64,000 nucleotides of DNA, taken from contig NZ_BAAAUN010000001.1 of NCBI RefSeq assembly GCF_039533965.1, forward strand, positions 3,198,950-3,262,949. Reading direction: 5' to 3'. Both the position numbers and the translations under genes were made by a program. Source of the stretch: Microbacterium luteolum (GTDB taxonomy: Bacteria; Actinomycetota; Actinomycetes; Actinomycetales; Microbacteriaceae). Under the pieces are notes generated by a model. It did no database searches. It saw nothing but the letters and a program-made list of their open reading frames with translations, and was not told the origin of the DNA. Shown here in pieces: positions 35,288 through 44,340 of the stretch (its first letter is position 1; every line of letters starts with the position of its first letter).

Positions 35288-36042
35288 CCGCTATCGAGAC
35301 GGCCGGGGTCCGCACCCGGCCGGTGAAGATCGCGCGCCCGCGACGGATGCTGTGGATCTCCCTCGGGCTTCTCGTCGTGTTCGTCGCGCTGGCTCTCGGC
35401 GTGCTCGCCGCGCCGGATGCGCCGTGGTCGCAGGCGCTCGATGACGGCTGGAGACGGTTCGCCGGTGTGGGGCCGGAGTCCTGGCTCCCCGGCTTCGCCG
35501 TCGCGCAGCTGTTCCAGCACCTCGGCCAGCTCCCCGGAGTCGTGCTGATGATGCTCCTGCTCCCGCTGGTGCTCGTGCTCGTCGGGCGGTGGCGTTCGGC
35601 GCTCTTCGTGATCGCCGTGCAGCTGGCCGGACCGGGGCTCCTGTCGCAGCTCACGAAGAACCTCGTCGACAGGCCGCGCCCGACCGAGGACACCGTGGCG
35701 GGCCTGTTCGGACCGCTCGTCCCGGTCGATCACGGCTCGTTCCCGTCCGGGCACTCGGTGAGTATGGCGGCGATCATCATCACGGTGCTCGCCCTCATCC
35801 CGGCATCCGCGGTGTGGGCGCGACGCATCTGGATCGCGATCGGCGTGCTGCTGGCCGTCGGCATGGTGTGGCAGCGCACACTGATCAACGCGCACTGGTT
35901 CACCGACACCTGCGCGGGACTGATCGGCGGGGCGGCGGTCGCCGTGCTGCTGTGGTGGGCGTTCCTGCCGTGGCTGCGGCGCGATCACGACCGCCGGGCG
36001 TGGTTCCTGCGGAAGGCGGAGGCTGCTCAGCCCACGCGATAG
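35284..36042 (+). CDS. PAP2 family phosphatase
   Basis: 252 residues with about six membrane segments. The three PAP2 motifs are KNLVDRPRPTED, FPSGHSVSMA and HWFTDTCAG, so it is a phosphatidic-acid- or undecaprenyl-pyrophosphate-type phosphatase with its active site at the outer membrane face. The GTG start overlaps the esterase stop. Its last 16 bp overlap the convergent DUF3237 gene. Confidence 0.93.
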   Translation: MTAIETAGVRTRPVKIARPRRMLWISLGLLVVFVALALGVLAAPDAPWSQALDDGWRRFAGVGPESWLPGFAVAQLFQHLGQLPGVVLMMLLLPLVLVLVGRWRSALFVIAVQLAGPGLLSQLTKNLVDRPRPTEDTVAGLFGPLVPVDHGSFPSGHSVSMAAIIITVLALIPASAVWARRIWIAIGVLLAVGMVWQRTLINAHWFTDTCAGLIGGAAVAVLLWWAFLPWLRRDHDRRAWFLRKAEAAQPTR

Positions 36043-36500
36043 GCCCGGTAGAGCACGGTGCTCGCCTGCCGCTGGGCCACCGCGAGGAACAGGCTCCGCG
36101 GAAGATGTGCGAGCGACTCCGCGGCAGTCTCCACGGCGACGGTCGTGCGGAAGCAGTAGCTGCGCGGGTCGACGTCCTCGCCACGGCCCAGCCGCTCCAG
36201 CACCTCGGGCGATCCGGTGCGCAGGCCCTTCGCGTGCAGCAGCAGCAGGTCGCCGGATGCCGTGCGCGCAGAGTAGCGGCCGTCGATCTCGATCGTGCCG
36301 TCGGGGCGGACCACCTGCCAGTCCGCCCCACCGGGCAGGATGTCCGCCTCGACGGCGCCCGTGATGCGTCCGCCCAGGATCGGCACGACACGGCGATGGC
36401 CGGCGCTGGTGACACCATGATCTTCGAGCGGCCCCAGATCGACGGTCACGTCGAATGCGACGTCCAGCGTCGGCGGGGGCAACAGGTCGTGCGGCGTCAT
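36027..36500 (-). CDS. DUF3237 family protein
   Basis: 157 residues. AFDVTVDLGPLEDHG, GHRRVVPILGGRITGAVEAD, ILPGGADWQVVRPDGTIEID and RYSARTASGDLLLLHAKG are the beta-strand blocks of DUF3237, a small barrel family often found beside aromatic or steroid catabolic genes. It is the last gene of a monooxygenase-MarR operon; its start overlaps the MarR stop by ATGA. It possibly acts on the product of the flavin monooxygenase. Confidence 0.88.
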   Translation of the reverse strand: MTPHDLLPPPTLDVAFDVTVDLGPLEDHGVTSAGHRRVVPILGGRITGAVEADILPGGADWQVVRPDGTIEIDGRYSARTASGDLLLLHAKGLRTGSPEVLERLGRGEDVDPRSYCFRTTVAVETAAESLAHLPRSLFLAVAQRQASTVLYRAYRVG

Positions 36501-36973
36501 CGGATCTCCTTCGGGTCGGCCGAGGCCGGGACGTCGGCGGCTCCCAGCGCGGCGCAGAGCTTCTCGAGCACGGGTAGCGCTCGACCGAGCGCCACGCGAT
36601 CCTCGTCGTCGAGGGTCGCCGTCGCCCGGGTGACGAGGGCAGCGTTCGCCGCATCGAATCGGTCGAACAGGTCCAGTGCCGTCGCCGAGGCGCGGACGGT
36701 GACGCGTCGGCCGTCGGAGGGGTCCGGTGCGCGTTCGATCAGTCCCTCGGCCTCCATGGTGCCGAGCAGATTGCTCACGGTGGGGCGGCTCAGACGCAGG
36801 CGGGTGGCGATCTCCGCCGAGCCTCGGGATGTGCCGCGGGGGAGGGCGCGGATCACGTCGATCTGCGCGTCGCTCAGTTCGGGGAGCGCAGCCTCGGCTC
36901 GTGTGGCAGCGAGAAGCGCACGGCGGAGCGGTGAGATGACGGCGGCGAGCCGCGCGGCGTCGAACCCGGTCAT
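36497..36973 (-). CDS. MarR family transcriptional regulator
   Basis: 158 residues. SDAQIDVIRALPRGTSRGSA, the recognition helix LRLSRPTVSNLLGTMEAEGL and the wing RAPDPSDGRRVTVRASATAL show the MarR fold. It sits between the flavin monooxygenase and DUF3237 genes with four-base overlaps at both ends. It probably represses this operon through the 23-bp palindrome at 38264-38286, with an aromatic substrate as inducer; this is an inference. Confidence 0.9.
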   Translation of the reverse strand: MTGFDAARLAAVISPLRRALLAATRAEAALPELSDAQIDVIRALPRGTSRGSAEIATRLRLSRPTVSNLLGTMEAEGLIERAPDPSDGRRVTVRASATALDLFDRFDAANAALVTRATATLDDEDRVALGRALPVLEKLCAALGAADVPASADPKEIR

Positions 36974-38226
36974 CGCGAAGCCTCCGCCTGAGGGGTGAGC
37001 GATGCGCGTTCGTTCAGGACCGACGGGAGGAAGCCCGCTGTCGCCTTGTAGTCGGCCGCGATCTTCTCGCGCTCGGCGAGCGGGATCACCTCATCGATGT
37101 CGGTGAAGCCCTGCGGGGCGCGTTCGGCGGCGAGCTGCATGACTCGCTCGGGACCGGTCGCCCGGGTCCCGGCGAGCAGGGCGGTCATCGCGGGTCGCCG
37201 GGCCTGCTCGTAGCCGGCGAGCCCTTCCTCGACGGTTCCCGCGGACGCGAGGTGGAACGCGAGCGTGCGCGCATCGAGGATCGCCTGCGAACCTCCGTTC
37301 GAGCCGTTCGGGTACATCGCGTGCGCGGCGTCGCCGAGCAGGGTGGTGCGCCCGAACGTCCACTGCGCCAGGGCATCCCGATCCACCATCGGATACTCGA
37401 GGATCTCGTCGGCCGCAGCGATGGCGGCGGGCACATCGAGCCAGTCGAAGCGCCAGTCCCGGAAGAGCTCCGCGATCGGTCCGGGATCGACGGAGCGGTT
37501 CCAGTCCGCGTCTCCCGTGCCGCCCGCCCGGCGCTCGGCGATGAAGTTCACCAGCATCCGTCCATCCTGATCCGGTTCCGAGAGCGGGTAGGCGACGAAC
37601 TTCTGCTCGCCGTCTCCCGCCATGATCATGGTGCGCCCGTCGAGGAACGCCGGGATCCGACTCACGCCCCGCCACAGCGTCAGGCCGCTCCAGGGCGGCG
37701 CACCTTCGGCGGGATGGCGCAGGGCGCGCAGCGCGGAATGGATGCCGTCGGCGCCGACGATCACGTCGCCCGTCGCCTCGACCTCACCGTCCTCCGTGGC
37801 GAAGCGGGCGGTCTCGGTGCCGTCGGGGTTCGCGGCGACGCCGACGAGGCGATGACCGAGGCGGATCGGCTCGGCGAGGCGGGCTTCGGCGAGATCGCGC
37901 AGCGCCAGCTGCAGGCGCCCGCGATGCACGGAGAGCTGCGGCCAGCGATACCCGGCGGCGATGCCTCGGGGTTCGCTCCAGATGCGCTGTCCGTGCCGAT
38001 TGAAGTAGCTGAGACTCGTCGGGGCGACGCCGAGGGCGGCGATGGTCTCGGCCACGCCGAGTTCGGTCAGCTCGCGCAGCGCGTGAGGGAGCAGGTTGAT
38101 CCCGACGCCGAGTCCGCGAATGGCGGTGCTGCGCTCGTAGACGACGACGTCCCGCAGGCCGGCCTCGTGAAGGCTGACTGCGGCGGCGAGGCCGCCGATG
38201 CCCGCGCCGACGATGATGATCTTCAT
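36970..38226 (-). CDS. FAD-dependent aromatic monooxygenase (salicylate hydroxylase-like)
   Basis: 418 residues of the group-A flavin monooxygenase family. IIVGAGIGGLAAAVSLHEAG binds the ADP part of FAD, GADGIHSALR is the DG motif near residue 155, and LLGDAAHAMYPNGSNGGSQA is the second FAD motif near residue 295. It would hydroxylate an aromatic ring with NAD(P)H and O2; the substrate is unknown. It is the first gene of the operon. The 5' leader contains a CTGCTC/GAGCAG hairpin, and AGGAGAG precedes the ATG. Confidence 0.92.
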   Translation of the reverse strand: MKIIIVGAGIGGLAAAVSLHEAGLRDVVVYERSTAIRGLGVGINLLPHALRELTELGVAETIAALGVAPTSLSYFNRHGQRIWSEPRGIAAGYRWPQLSVHRGRLQLALRDLAEARLAEPIRLGHRLVGVAANPDGTETARFATEDGEVEATGDVIVGADGIHSALRALRHPAEGAPPWSGLTLWRGVSRIPAFLDGRTMIMAGDGEQKFVAYPLSEPDQDGRMLVNFIAERRAGGTGDADWNRSVDPGPIAELFRDWRFDWLDVPAAIAAADEILEYPMVDRDALAQWTFGRTTLLGDAAHAMYPNGSNGGSQAILDARTLAFHLASAGTVEEGLAGYEQARRPAMTALLAGTRATGPERVMQLAAERAPQGFTDIDEVIPLAEREKIAADYKATAGFLPSVLNERASLTPQAEASR

Positions 38227-38263
38227 CGATCTCTCCTGATCCCTGCTCGTCGTGAGCAGCGAT

Positions 38264-38286
38264 TATAGTTTTGTCACAAAACTATA
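38264..38286. promoter_or_regulatory. 23-bp palindromic operator of the monooxygenase operon
   Basis: TATAGTTTTGT-C-ACAAAACTATA, perfect 11-bp arms around one base, is AT-rich in a GC-rich genome. On the minus strand it overlaps TATAAT (38266-38261), a consensus -10 box, about 35 bp before the monooxygenase start. A MarR-type dimer site is the natural reading. The nearby TetR gene is an alternative owner, but it has its own palindrome at 39040. Confidence 0.85.
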
Positions 38287-38304
38287 CGGAGCGCAAGAGG
38301 ATGT

Positions 38305-38967
38305 TCAGTCGCGCTCGGCGGCGCGCTCCGCCGACTCGAGGATCACGTCGACGCCGAGCAGGAACAGCTCGCGGTCCTTCAGCTCCGAGAGCAGGATGCC
38401 GTTCTCGGCGATATGCGGGAACTCCCGGGGGTCGGCCAGAAGGGGAGAGTCGATCCAGGGTGTGTCGGCGTTCTCGTCGGCATGGCCGGCGCGCGCTCGC
38501 GCGATGCCTGCCGCCGCGGAGAGGACATACGAGGCGAGCAGCGCGTAATGGCGGACCAGCGCCTCACCGCGCAGGCCCGCGCGATGGAACGCCTCGAGCA
38601 TGAGCTCGATGGCCGCGAGCTCGCCGGGGCCGTGGGTCGTCAGCGACGTCGCCTCTGCCCCGATGGCCGGGTAGCGCGTGAAGGCGCCGAGCGTCGTCTC
38701 GCTGAGCTGACGGAGGCGGCCGCGCCAGTCCTCGACCGGGATGGAGACGGATGCCGTGGCCTGCACGGTGAGTTCGTCGAGGAGAGCGCTCATCAGCGCA
38801 TCCTTGCTCGCGAAGTGACGATAGATCGCGGTCGGATCCGCGCCCAGCCGGTTGCCGAGCTCGCGCACCGAGATCGTGGCCGCACCCGATTCGGCGAGCT
38901 CCAAGCCCGTGTCGATGATCAGCTGCCGGTCGAGTCGTACCCGCGTGGTCGCCTTGTCGTTCGTCAT
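38305..38967 (-). CDS. TetR family regulator
   Basis: 220 residues from ATG 38967 (GGAGAG just upstream); longer starts up to 39036 are possible. HTH: RLDRQLIIDTGLELAESGAA, TISVRELGNRLGADPTAIYR, HFASKDALMSALLDEL. The C-terminal part resembles the TetR_C domain of Tet-repressor-like proteins (ALVRHYALLASYVLSAAAGI). It is divergent from the amidohydrolase-ABC operon, with the 21-bp palindrome 39040-39060 between them, so it is probably its repressor. Confidence 0.9.
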   Translation of the reverse strand: MTNDKATTRVRLDRQLIIDTGLELAESGAATISVRELGNRLGADPTAIYRHFASKDALMSALLDELTVQATASVSIPVEDWRGRLRQLSETTLGAFTRYPAIGAEATSLTTHGPGELAAIELMLEAFHRAGLRGEALVRHYALLASYVLSAAAGIARARAGHADENADTPWIDSPLLADPREFPHIAENGILLSELKDRELFLLGVDVILESAERAAERD

Positions 38968-39039
38968 CGTCTCTCCGGTCCCGTCCGAGTCCATCGTGTC
39001 ACGTCGATCGGCACGACTTCGCTCGAATTCGTCCACGCC

Positions 39040-39082
39040 GCTGTCAACACTGTTGACAGCATAGCCGTCGGCGTTCTACCGT
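39040..39082 (+). promoter_or_regulatory. TetR operator overlapping the amidohydrolase operon promoter
   Basis: GCTGTCAAC-ACT-GTTGACAGC (39040-39060) is a perfect 9+3+9 palindrome. TTGACA at 39053-39058 inside it acts as -35, with TACCGT at 39077-39082 as -10 (18-bp spacing) and the gene start at 39133. A bound repressor would cover the -35 box. Confidence 0.85.
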
Positions 39083-39132
39083 GGGGCGATCCAGCAGCTT
39101 CGATGGCGAAGCACGACGAGAAGAGACGAACG

Positions 39133-40854
39133 ATGGCCGACGAGCTCATCTTCCATGGCGGTCCCGTGTTCACCGGTGCCGGGGCGCCCCTCGAGCAGCA
39201 CGCCGTGGTCGTGCGCGACGGTCGCATCGTCGCCGTGGTCCCCGAGACGTCGGTCGCCCTGCCGGCCTTCGCCGACGCGGAGCGCGTCGACCTCGGGGGC
39301 GCGCTCCTCAGCCCCGGATTCCAGGACGCGCACATCCACCCGGTCGGGGGCGGCATCGAACTGCTCCAGTGCAACCTCACGGAGGCGGAGGATGCCGCGC
39401 AGTCCGCCGAGCTCATCCGGGCGTACGCCGAGGCGAACCCCGAAGAGGAGTGGATCCTCGGCGGCGGGTGGGGGATGGACCACTTCCCCGGCGGCAATCC
39501 GCCGCGCGGCATCCTCGACGAAGCGGCGGGCGGGCGCCCCGTGCTGCTGCAGAGCCGCGACCACCACAGCACCTGGGCGAGCACGGCCGCCATCGAGCGC
39601 GCCGGGATCACCGCGGACACCCCGGATCCCGATGACGGACGCATCGTGCGCGAGTCGGACGGATACCCGGCCGGCACCTTCCACGAGGGAGCGGGGGACC
39701 TCTTCGCCGCCGTGCGGCCGGCGACCTCGGACGACCTCGCCTACCAGGGGCTGCTCCGCGCGCAGGACGAGCTCATCGCGCTCGGCATCACGGGCTGGCA
39801 GGACGCCATGGTGGGAGCGGACTCCGGCGGGATCGCCGATCCGCTCGCCGCGTACGAGCGTGCCGCCGCCGACGGACGGCTGCTCGTGCACGTCGTGGGT
39901 GCGCAGTGGTGGAGGCGCGACGGCGGGATCGACCAGGTGGAGCGGATGGCGGAGCGGCGTGAGCGCGCCGCCGCAGCCCACCCCGATCGACGTATCGACC
40001 TCGGCACCACCAAGATCATGGTCGACGGGGTCGCCGAGAACCAGACCGCGGCGATGCTCACCCCCTACCGCGACGATGCCGGCCACGACACGTGCAACCA
40101 CGGTCTGAGCTTCATCGAGCCGGAGAGACTGCGCGAGTACGTGACCGCGCTCGACGCCTCGGGTCAGCAGGTGCACATGCACGCCCTGGGCGACCGCGCC
40201 GTGCGCGAGGCGCTCGACGCGTTGCAGGTCGCCCGCGATGCCAACGGCGACACCGACGGCCGCCACCACCTCGCGCACCTGCAGGTCGTCGCCGCCGATG
40301 ACGTGCCACGGTTCGCGGAGTTGGGTGCCGTCGCCAACATCCAGGCACTGTGGGCCACTCACGAGGACCAGCTCGACGAGCTCACGCTGCCCTTCCTGCA
40401 GGAGGGTCAGGTCGATCGCCAGTATCCGTTCGGCGACCTGGCGCGCGACGGAGTGCGCTTCGCCGCCGGCAGTGACTGGCCCGTGTCCACGGCCGACCCC
40501 CTCGCGGCGATCCACGTCGCCGTGAACCGCGCCTACCCGGGATCCGAGCATCCGCCTCTCGGTGGCGAGCACCAGCGTCTCGACCTCGAGACGGCGCTCG
40601 CCGCCTACACCTCCGGCAGCGCCTACGTGAATCGACGCGACGACGACACCGGCAGCATCCGCGAGGGCTGTCTCGCCAACCTCGTCGTCATCTCCCCTGA
40701 TCCTTTCCGCATCCCCGCCGATGATCTGCACCTCACCCGGGTCACCTCGACCTGGATCGAAGGGCGCCGCGTCTACACCGCACCGGAGCCCGCTGCATCC
40801 GCACCTGCTGCACCCGCACGTACTGCATCCGCCGACGATCGCCAGGAGTCCTGA
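39133..40854 (+). CDS. Amidohydrolase, YtcJ-like (Amidohydro_3)
   Basis: 573 residues from ATG 39133; ATG 39103 is in frame and also possible. Metal ligands of the amidohydrolase barrel are visible: PGFQDAHIHPVG (HxH), TTKIMVDGVAENQ (bridging lysine), QVHMHALGDRAVR, HHLAHLQVV and AAGSDWPVSTADPL (catalytic Asp). YtcJ-type enzymes hydrolyse amide bonds of formamides, N-acyl compounds or related substrates. No signal peptide. It is the first gene of an operon with a complete peptide-type ABC importer, which suggests the imported compound is its substrate. The C-terminus is an Ala/Pro-rich tail. Confidence 0.9.
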   Translation: MADELIFHGGPVFTGAGAPLEQHAVVVRDGRIVAVVPETSVALPAFADAERVDLGGALLSPGFQDAHIHPVGGGIELLQCNLTEAEDAAQSAELIRAYAEANPEEEWILGGGWGMDHFPGGNPPRGILDEAAGGRPVLLQSRDHHSTWASTAAIERAGITADTPDPDDGRIVRESDGYPAGTFHEGAGDLFAAVRPATSDDLAYQGLLRAQDELIALGITGWQDAMVGADSGGIADPLAAYERAAADGRLLVHVVGAQWWRRDGGIDQVERMAERRERAAAAHPDRRIDLGTTKIMVDGVAENQTAAMLTPYRDDAGHDTCNHGLSFIEPERLREYVTALDASGQQVHMHALGDRAVREALDALQVARDANGDTDGRHHLAHLQVVAADDVPRFAELGAVANIQALWATHEDQLDELTLPFLQEGQVDRQYPFGDLARDGVRFAAGSDWPVSTADPLAAIHVAVNRAYPGSEHPPLGGEHQRLDLETALAAYTSGSAYVNRRDDDTGSIREGCLANLVVISPDPFRIPADDLHLTRVTSTWIEGRRVYTAPEPAASAPAAPARTASADDRQES

Positions 40855-42524
40855 TGAACCGCTCTCTCCGCTCCCGTTCCTCCGCACGCTCCACCCGCCG
40901 CACGAGCGCCGGTGTGGTCGCCGGCATCCTCGCCGTCGCCGCGCTCGCCGGCTGCGCCCCGGCGGGCACGGCCGACTCCGGCGCCGACGACCCCATCGAC
41001 TGGGAACTGACCGAGGCCACGGCCGAGCCCTCGGGGGACATCGACTCGTTCACGTTCGCGAGCTACGCCGAGCCGAACTCGCTCGACTACGCCTACGCGT
41101 TCGACTACGCCGACAACTCCGTGCTCGCCAACGTCTGCGAGTCGTTGCTGCGCCTCAACCCGGACTTCTCCCTCAGCCCGGGTCTCGCCGAATCGTTCGA
41201 GCATCCGACCCCCGACACCTGGGTGTACACGATCCGCGAGGGCGTGACGTTCCACGACGGCACGCCGCTCACCGCGGCCGACGCGGTCGCCTCGATGAGC
41301 AGGCACCTCGACCCCGAGGTGGGATCGTTCTGGTTCTCGGTGTACCAGAACGTCGCATCGATCGAGCAGACCGGCGACCGCCAGGTGACCGTCACCATGA
41401 ACGGACCCGACTCGCAGTTCAACCTCGGGATGGGCGGCGCCGCCGGTGTCATCGAGTCGGCCGCGACGCTCGCCGACAAGGGGGCCGACTACGGCAACTC
41501 CACCGGCGGGGTGAACTGCACAGGCCCGTTCGAGCTGGCCGCATGGGAGTCGGGCGAGTCGATCACGCTGACCGGCTTCGACGACTACTGGGACGACGAG
41601 CTCAAGGCACGGTCCGGCGAGGTCGAGTTCGTGTTCATGACGGATCCCACCGCGCGGATCAACGCGCTGAAGTCCGGCAGCGTCGACGGCTCCTGGATGC
41701 TGCCGATGGAGGCCGTCCCCGCTCTGCAGTCCTCGGGCAAGGGCGACGTGGTCTTCGGGTTGAACACGGCCGTCGGCAACCTCGTGGTCAGCGACCTCGA
41801 AGGTCCGCTCGGCGACCTCCGGGTGCGCAAGGCGCTGCTGCTCGCGCTGGATCGCGACGGCATCCTGCAGGCCGCCTACCGCGGCGTGGGGGAGACCACC
41901 GACGTGATGACGACGGAATCGGTCTGGCAGGAGGCGTCGGATGCCGGGCGCGGCGCGGCCTTCGACGATGTCAGCCATTACGACCAGAACGTCGAGGAGG
42001 CGAAGAAGCTGATCGCCGAAGCCGGAGCCGAGGGAGCCGAGCTGACCTACGTGACCGCGCCCATCAGCAATGACTTCTCCGTCATCTCGCAGGCGACCGT
42101 CGCCGCGGCGCAGTCGATCGGCCTGAAGGTGAACGTCGAGACCGTGACCCCCAACGCGTACACGGCCCTGTTCTCGGACCCGAGTGCCCGTGAGGGCGTC
42201 GATCTGTTCTACACCAGCTGGTATCTCTCCAGCCCGGATGCGCTCGAGATGTACTCCGTGCTGCGCACCGGCGACTTCAGCAACTACGGCGGCTGGTCGA
42301 ACCCCGAGTTCGATGCGGTCGTGGCCGAGGCCACCGCGATCGACGACCCGGCGGCGCGCAGCGAGGTGACCGCGAAGGCGCAGCAGATCGCGAACGCCGA
42401 GCTGCCGTGGCTGCCCCTGTACCAGGCGCCGGTCTCGCTGTACCTCGGCGAGCGCATCACCGGTGTCCAGCCCTCTGTGGCCTTCATGTACTACCCGTGG
42501 GCCGCCACGATCGGCGCTCGATGA
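40854..42524 (+). CDS. ABC transporter substrate-binding lipoprotein (SBP_bac_5)
   Basis: 556 residues. There is a basic N-terminus, then AGILAVAALAGC with lipobox cysteine C34, so it is a membrane-anchored extracellular lipoprotein. ESLLRLNPDFSLSPGLAESF, TYTIREGV-like YTIREGVTFHDGTPLTAADA and the closing NAELPWLPLYQAP are SBP_bac_5 (DppA/OppA) signatures. It captures a peptide, amide or similar organic solute. The ATG overlaps the amidohydrolase stop (TGATG), and the permease genes follow with ATGA overlaps. Confidence 0.93.
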   Translation: MNRSLRSRSSARSTRRTSAGVVAGILAVAALAGCAPAGTADSGADDPIDWELTEATAEPSGDIDSFTFASYAEPNSLDYAYAFDYADNSVLANVCESLLRLNPDFSLSPGLAESFEHPTPDTWVYTIREGVTFHDGTPLTAADAVASMSRHLDPEVGSFWFSVYQNVASIEQTGDRQVTVTMNGPDSQFNLGMGGAAGVIESAATLADKGADYGNSTGGVNCTGPFELAAWESGESITLTGFDDYWDDELKARSGEVEFVFMTDPTARINALKSGSVDGSWMLPMEAVPALQSSGKGDVVFGLNTAVGNLVVSDLEGPLGDLRVRKALLLALDRDGILQAAYRGVGETTDVMTTESVWQEASDAGRGAAFDDVSHYDQNVEEAKKLIAEAGAEGAELTYVTAPISNDFSVISQATVAAAQSIGLKVNVETVTPNAYTALFSDPSAREGVDLFYTSWYLSSPDALEMYSVLRTGDFSNYGGWSNPEFDAVVAEATAIDDPAARSEVTAKAQQIANAELPWLPLYQAPVSLYLGERITGVQPSVAFMYYPWAATIGAR

Positions 42525-43477
42525 GCAGCGCGCGTCGCGTCGCGGGAAAGCTCGGCGGGCTGCTGCTGACGCTCTTCCTGGCGTCGCTGCTCGTCTTCTT
42601 CTCGCGGTTCCTGGTGCCGGGCGACCCGGTGAGCTTCCTGCTGCGCGGTCGCAAGCCGAGCGACGAGGCGGTGGCCGCGGTCACGGCGCAGTACGGTCTG
42701 GATCTTCCGCCGTGGGAGCAGTACCTCCGCTGGATCCTCGGTGTGCTGCAAGGGGACTTCGGCCGTTCGCTGCAGTACCGGCAGGATGTCACCCAGGTGA
42801 TCGGCGATCGACTGCCGGCGACCCTGATGCTCGTCGCCATGGCCGGCGCGATCGTGCTCATCGCCGGGGTCGTGCTCGGCGCTGCCGCGGCGCTCAACCG
42901 GGGGAAGGCTGTCGATCGGTTCATCCTCATCGGACTCACCGTGCTCGGCGCCATCCCGTCGTTCGTCGGCGCGATCGTGCTCATCGCCGTGTTCTCCATC
43001 CAGCTCGGCTGGTTCCCCTCCTTCGGCTCCGGCGACGGGTTCTTCGACATGCTCTACCATCTGACCCTGCCCTCGCTCGCGTTGGCGCTCGTCTTCATCG
43101 TGCTGGTCGGGAAGGTGACCCGTTCGGCCATGGTCGATCAGCTGGGCCGTGAGCACGTCGAGGTCTCCACGAGTCGCGGCGCACGCCGGTCGACGGTCAT
43201 CCGTCGTCACGTCCTGCGCAACGCGCTGGGTCCCATCCTCACCGTGAGCGGGGTGCTCGTGGCCGGGCTCATCGTCGCGAGCTCCATCGTCGAGGCGGCG
43301 TTCGGCCTCTCCGGCATCGGCTCGCTCCTGGTGCAGTCGGTCGACCGGCTGGACTTCCCGGTCGTGCAGGCCATCGTCCTCCTGGTGGTGCTCGCCTTCG
43401 TCGTGATGAACGCCCTGGTCGACATCCTCGAACCCTGGATCGATCCGCGCTCCGCAGCGGGAGCAGGTGCCCGATGA
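42521..43477 (+). CDS. ABC transporter permease, DppB-like
   Basis: 318 residues from ATG 42521 (overlaps the previous stop). Six membrane helices; the first is LGGLLLTLFLASLLVFFSRF, followed by the extracellular LVPGDPVSFLLRG segment typical of DppB. The EAA loop is STSRGARRSTVIRRHVLRNA near residue 220. It pairs with the next permease to form the channel. Confidence 0.93.
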   Translation: MSSARRVAGKLGGLLLTLFLASLLVFFSRFLVPGDPVSFLLRGRKPSDEAVAAVTAQYGLDLPPWEQYLRWILGVLQGDFGRSLQYRQDVTQVIGDRLPATLMLVAMAGAIVLIAGVVLGAAAALNRGKAVDRFILIGLTVLGAIPSFVGAIVLIAVFSIQLGWFPSFGSGDGFFDMLYHLTLPSLALALVFIVLVGKVTRSAMVDQLGREHVEVSTSRGARRSTVIRRHVLRNALGPILTVSGVLVAGLIVASSIVEAAFGLSGIGSLLVQSVDRLDFPVVQAIVLLVVLAFVVMNALVDILEPWIDPRSAAGAGAR

Positions 43478-44340
43478 CCTCTTCGACCCCCACCCTCGCG
43501 ATCCGGCTGCTGCGCTCGCCGCGCCGGAAGCGGCCGCGATTCCTCTTCCTCGCGGCGATCGTCGTGCTCGCCGTCGTCACACTCGCCGCGATCTTCGCTC
43601 CGTTCGTCGCCCCGTACGATCCGGATGCCGTGGACTTCCTGTCCTTCCTCGCGCCGCCATCGGCCGCGCACTGGCTCGGCACCGACTCTCTCGGCCGGGA
43701 TCTGCTCAGCCGCCTCATCTACGGCGGACGCACCGCCCTCATCGGACCGCTCCTGGTCGTCGTCTTCTCGACCGTGATCGGCATCCTGCTGGGGCTCTGG
43801 GCCGGCTGGCGCGGTGGCTGGATCGACGCCGCCCTGAGCCGGGTGTTCGACGTGCTCTTCGCGTTCCCGTCGCTGCTGATCGCGATCATGGCCGTCGCCC
43901 TGTTCGGGAAGGGACTGGTCGCACCGGTGATCGCGATGAGCATCGCCTACGCGCCGTTCGTGGCCCGACTCACCCGGTCGCTGGTGGCGGCCGAGCGCAC
44001 GCGCCCTTACGTCTCGGCCTACCGGGTGCAGGGATTCGGGGGTGCGTGGATCGCGCTGCGCCGCGTGCTGCCGAACGTGACGCCGATCGTCGGCGCGCAA
44101 TCCACTCTCAACTTCGGATACGTGCTCGCCGAGCTCGCCGGTCTCTCGTTCCTCGGCCTCGGCGTGCAGGCGCCGACGGCCGACTGGGGCGCGATGATCA
44201 ACGAGGCGCAGTCGGGCGTGGCCGCGGGGCAGTTCCTGCCGGCCATCGCACCGGCCGTGGCGGTCGTGCTCGTCGTCGTCGCCGTGAACATCATCGGCGA
44301 GGAGCTGTCCGACCGCATCGGAGGAGGAACCCCCGCATGA
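43474..44340 (+). CDS. ABC transporter permease, DppC-like
   Basis: 288 residues. The N-terminal OppC_N segment (FLFLAAIVVLAVVTLAAIFA) is followed by HWLGTDSLGRDLLSRLIYGG, the hallmark of DppC, and the EAA loop AYRVQGFGGAWIALRRVLPN near residue 190. Start and stop overlap the neighbours by four bases. It partners the 42521 permease. Confidence 0.94.
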   Translation: MTSSTPTLAIRLLRSPRRKRPRFLFLAAIVVLAVVTLAAIFAPFVAPYDPDAVDFLSFLAPPSAAHWLGTDSLGRDLLSRLIYGGRTALIGPLLVVVFSTVIGILLGLWAGWRGGWIDAALSRVFDVLFAFPSLLIAIMAVALFGKGLVAPVIAMSIAYAPFVARLTRSLVAAERTRPYVSAYRVQGFGGAWIALRRVLPNVTPIVGAQSTLNFGYVLAELAGLSFLGLGVQAPTADWGAMINEAQSGVAAGQFLPAIAPAVAVVLVVVAVNIIGEELSDRIGGGTPA

